NCBI RefSeq assembly: GCF_000759675.1
Contig: NZ_BAWM01000098.1
Span: 1 to 64,000, forward strand
Reading direction: 5' to 3'
From: Neobacillus niacini
Lineage (GTDB): Bacteria > Bacillota > Bacilli > Bacillales > Cytobacillaceae
DNA length: 64,000 bases
The notes beneath the pieces were generated by a model. That model was not told where the DNA came from. It saw only the letters and a list, made by a program, of their open reading frames with translations, and did not search any database. Below, one piece after another: positions 61,811 through 64,000 of this stretch. The first letter of the stretch is position 1; every line of letters begins with the position of its first letter. The translations under genes and the position numbers were made by a program.

Positions 61811-63073
61811 ATGACGAATCATTTAGTTTTTGAAGTAGGTACAGCACTTGTTTTAGTGGCACTAACCGCATTACTAGCAAACAAGTTGAAATTTTCCATC
61901 ATCCCCTTTCTCATCCTCTTAGGGATGGCAGTTGGTCCCCATGCCCCACAAATTGGGATTATTGATCTTACCTTTATCGAAAGCTCAGAAATTATTGAGT
62001 TTTTTGGCCGCATAGGTGTTCTGTTTCTATTATTCTATTTGGGACTTGAATTCTCAGTAGGAAAACTAATTCGCTCCGGACGTTCTATTGTAGTAGGCGG
62101 ATCGATTTATGTAGCGCTAAATTTCACTTTAGGTGTTATATACGGTGTTGTTACAGGTTTCCCTATTATGGAAACATTAATAATTGCTGGTCTTCTTAGT
62201 GTCTCCTCCAGTGCCATTGTCGCAAAAGTTCTTGTAGATCTAAAAAGAACTGCCAATTCAGAAACAGAGCTAATCTTAGGAATTATTTTATTCGATGATA
62301 TATTCCTAGCATTATTTCTCTCCGTTATGTCAGGACTTTTATTAGGTGGATCAACCACAGTTTTAGGAACAATCTTTTCGGTTCTTATTTCACTTGGATA
62401 TATGATTCTCTTTTTTATTATTGCTAGAAAAGGTACACCTATTCTCAACAAACTATTAAACATTAAATCTAATGAAATCTTCATTCTTGTCATCTTCGCA
62501 TCACTCTTTTTTATCGCAGGTTTTTCAGAAAAACTACATGTGGCCGAAGCTATTGGCGCATTATTATTAGGTTTAGTTTTCTCTGAAACGGAACATCGCG
62601 AACGTATCGAACATTTGGTAATTCCATTTAGAGATTTCTTTGGTGCTTTATTCTTCTTCAGTTTTGGACTTAGTATTGATCCCTTTAGCTTAAGTGGAGC
62701 CGTTTGGCTTGCTATTGGTGCCGTTATTCTTACAATTTTTAGTAACTTTGTAGCAGGAATGATTTCCGGGAGAAAAGCTGGTTTGTCGTATAAAGCTTCC
62801 TCTAATATCGGATTGACAATCGTTTCTAGAGGTGAATTTTCGATCATTGTTGCTAACTTAGGACTAATGGGCGGCTTAATGCCTATCCTAAAACCATTTA
62901 CGGCCGTTTATGTATTAATATTGGCTATTATTGGGCCACTATTAACGAAAGAGTCGAAAAATATTTATAACTTCCTAAATAAAATATTTAAATGGGAAAA
63001 AAGTAAAGGACCAAAAAGGGTCAAGGCAATTCCTAAACCACAAAATGACAATAAGAATAGCCCTGGTCTTTAA
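61811..63073 (+). CDS. khtU: CPA2-type K+/H+ antiporter KhtU-like
   Basis: About 420 residues, 12-13 helices, from ATG 61811 with GGGTGAT ahead (61799 is also an ATG but lacks spacing). The CPA2 core is evident (LLFYLGLEFSVGKLI, GLLSVSSSAIVAKVLVDL, ILFDDIFLALFLSV with the conserved Asp pair). It exports K+ and works with KhtT. Confidence 0.9.
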   Translation: MTNHLVFEVGTALVLVALTALLANKLKFSIIPFLILLGMAVGPHAPQIGIIDLTFIESSEIIEFFGRIGVLFLLFYLGLEFSVGKLIRSGRSIVVGGSIYVALNFTLGVIYGVVTGFPIMETLIIAGLLSVSSSAIVAKVLVDLKRTANSETELILGIILFDDIFLALFLSVMSGLLLGGSTTVLGTIFSVLISLGYMILFFIIARKGTPILNKLLNIKSNEIFILVIFASLFFIAGFSEKLHVAEAIGALLLGLVFSETEHRERIEHLVIPFRDFFGALFFFSFGLSIDPFSLSGAVWLAIGAVILTIFSNFVAGMISGRKAGLSYKASSNIGLTIVSRGEFSIIVANLGLMGGLMPILKPFTAVYVLILAIIGPLLTKESKNIYNFLNKIFKWEKSKGPKRVKAIPKPQNDNKNSPGL

Positions 63074-63080
63074 AAATGTG

Positions 63081-63127
63081 AAAAAGCTAACAAGATGGAC
63101 TAATTCATCCAAATGTTAGCTTTTTTC
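63081..63127 (+). terminator. Terminator of khtTU
   Basis: AAAAAGCTAACA / TGTTAGCTTTTTT stem with an inner GATGGA/TCC pairing in the loop. Confidence 0.85.
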
Positions 63128-63161
63128 ATATGAATTCAAATAAAATTAGGGAGGCACTCTA

Positions 63162-63455
63162 ATGGGTATAGGGTTAGCGATTATTTTGTTAACGTATATT
63201 TTATTATTAGTCATGTCCTATCAGATTATGACTCTCATAAATGAAAAGGACGATAAGCGAGGTTGTTTAATTATCAACAGGTCATATAAACATGCATATT
63301 CCATCCTGTTGTTCGGGATTCTTATCGTTTACACATTAATCAAACTTCCCCATATTAATTTAGAATCACAAACCATCAGTTATCTGATTCTTGCTAGTAA
63401 GTTTATTTCAGTCATTACATTAGCTATAAGTATTTTTCTCCTAAGCAAAAAATAA
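63162..63455 (+). CDS. Small three-helix membrane protein
   Basis: A 97-residue protein with three hydrophobic segments (MGIGLAIILLTYILLLVM, ILLFGILIVYTLI, SKFISVITLAISIFLL). A short basic/acidic loop lies between. GGGAGG site before ATG. No family recognised. Confidence 0.6.
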   Translation: MGIGLAIILLTYILLLVMSYQIMTLINEKDDKRGCLIINRSYKHAYSILLFGILIVYTLIKLPHINLESQTISYLILASKFISVITLAISIFLLSKK

Positions 63456-63470
63456 TCTTAACTTTAATTG

Positions 63471-64000
63471 TCAAAGTCCTTTTATCCAGCGTCCTGCCAT
63501 CTCAATCCAATTTGATACATCTGGCTGGAGGTGTAACTCATTATCTACATTTGCAGTCTCATCTGTTCCAAGTGATAAACCATGGACCCCGTTCGGATAG
63601 ATATGCATTTCCAAAGGTACTTTATTTTTTAACAGTGCACCTGCAAACATAAAGCTATTTTCAACGGGAACGGAAATATCCGCAAAGGTGTGCCATAAGA
63701 AAGTTGGAGGAGTGTTAGCGGTAACCTGTTTCTCCAATGATACCAGGTCTAGATGATCATCATCTTGACACTTGTCTCCTAATAAAGCTTGGAAACTGCC
63801 GCGATGTGCATTTGGACCTGATGTAATGACTGGGTAACAAAGGACTAAACCGTTTGGAGTGATTTGTTCCTTTGTATATTCTAGCTTTTCAAGTAAAAAC
63901 TCCTTGTCCCAGAATACACCAAGGCTTGCTGCCAAATGACCTCCAGCTGAAAAGCCTAGAACAATAATTTTATTGGTATCTACATTCCACTCTTCTGCAT
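63471..64000 (-). CDS. Alpha/beta hydrolase (BD-FAE / acetyl esterase type), partial
   Basis: The frame runs off the right edge. The nucleophile elbow GFSAGGH is at the edge (about 63940-63960). It continues with LVLCYPVI, the acid region HTFADISVPVENS and histidine in YPNGVHGLSLG. It resembles esterases acting on acetylated sugars. About 176 C-terminal residues are in the window. Confidence 0.82.
   Translation of the reverse strand, partial: AEEWNVDTNKIIVLGFSAGGHLAASLGVFWDKEFLLEKLEYTKEQITPNGLVLCYPVITSGPNAHRGSFQALLGDKCQDDDHLDLVSLEKQVTANTPPTFLWHTFADISVPVENSFMFAGALLKNKVPLEMHIYPNGVHGLSLGTDETANVDNELHLQPDVSNWIEMAGRWIKGL

Noticed and set aside
62107..62847. A 246-codon minus-strand open frame within khtU
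   Set aside because: It mirrors the hydrophobic codons of khtU, has no ribosome site and resembles no protein.

Overview
The window looks like chromosomal DNA of a low-GC Bacillaceae bacterium (Bacillus, Neobacillus or Mesobacillus type). Reasons: A+T-rich sequence with strong AGGAGG-type ribosome binding sites, intrinsic terminators after most transcription units, and typical Bacillaceae genes (YwaF, YitT, KhtTU, LtaS, PxpABC, AsnA, a CspB-type cold-shock protein, YrzF-like kinases, RsbR-like remnants). I see no rRNA, tRNA, CRISPR array, complete IS or prophage. This is a long-established chromosomal region with several decaying genes.

Layout. 0.4-6.9 kb: an unusual cluster made of a YrzF-like pseudokinase, a GT4 glycosyltransferase, an APH-fold phosphotransferase, a GH57 glycoside hydrolase and a HipA-like kinase, then a second, intact-looking YrzF-like kinase on the other strand. 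7-13.7 kb: small TPR-like, YwaF and ABM-fold genes, sbcCD and a cold-shock gene. 13.9-20.8 kb: an orphan B12-binding radical SAM protein, a SulP transporter with an ArsR regulator, a candidate small RNA, an AIM24 protein, a broken RsbR gene and an SDR. 21-23.6 kb: a PadR / DUF1700 / DUF4173 unit with matching palindromes at two promoters. 23.7-28.8 kb: small genes, asnA, a polysaccharide deacetylase remnant, MarR, a CBS gene with a damaged 5' end, and aspA.

29-47.1 kb is the main accessory region. It is a co-directional set of catabolic genes: a BenE-type aromatic acid transporter, a five-gene Liv-type ABC importer, a three-subunit molybdenum hydroxylase, a maleate-isomerase-like enzyme with its two cysteines, a CoxG-like SRPBCC protein, a CobW GTPase, a two-subunit Rieske ring hydroxylase, a zinc dehydrogenase, a DUF3891 protein, an isochorismatase-fold amidase, a DsrE protein and a TetR regulator. 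A 16-bp operator shared by the tetR promoter and an internal promoter ties the set together. The combination of hydroxylase, amidase and cis-trans isomerase resembles the lower part of pyridine-ring degradation (maleamate to maleate to fumarate), but no known ring-cleavage or deformylase gene is visible. The substrate is therefore unknown, and this is the best candidate for an undescribed system.

47.3-64 kb returns to housekeeping genes: YitT, the 5-oxoprolinase genes pxpBAC with an NhaC-type carrier, a VTT membrane protein, pepF, ltaS, an Eis-like acetyltransferase, a carboxylesterase, a lone tyrosine recombinase beneath a large palindrome, khtTU, and a partial alpha/beta hydrolase at the right edge.

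Two tandem arrays of 52-53 bp units with unrelated spacers but the same GTGACC...GGTCAC arms lie between convergent gene pairs (8.8-9.0 and 27.15-27.38 kb). At least five gene remnants (RsbR, DinB, polysaccharide deacetylase, 2-hydroxyacid dehydrogenase, CBS 5' end) show ongoing gene loss.
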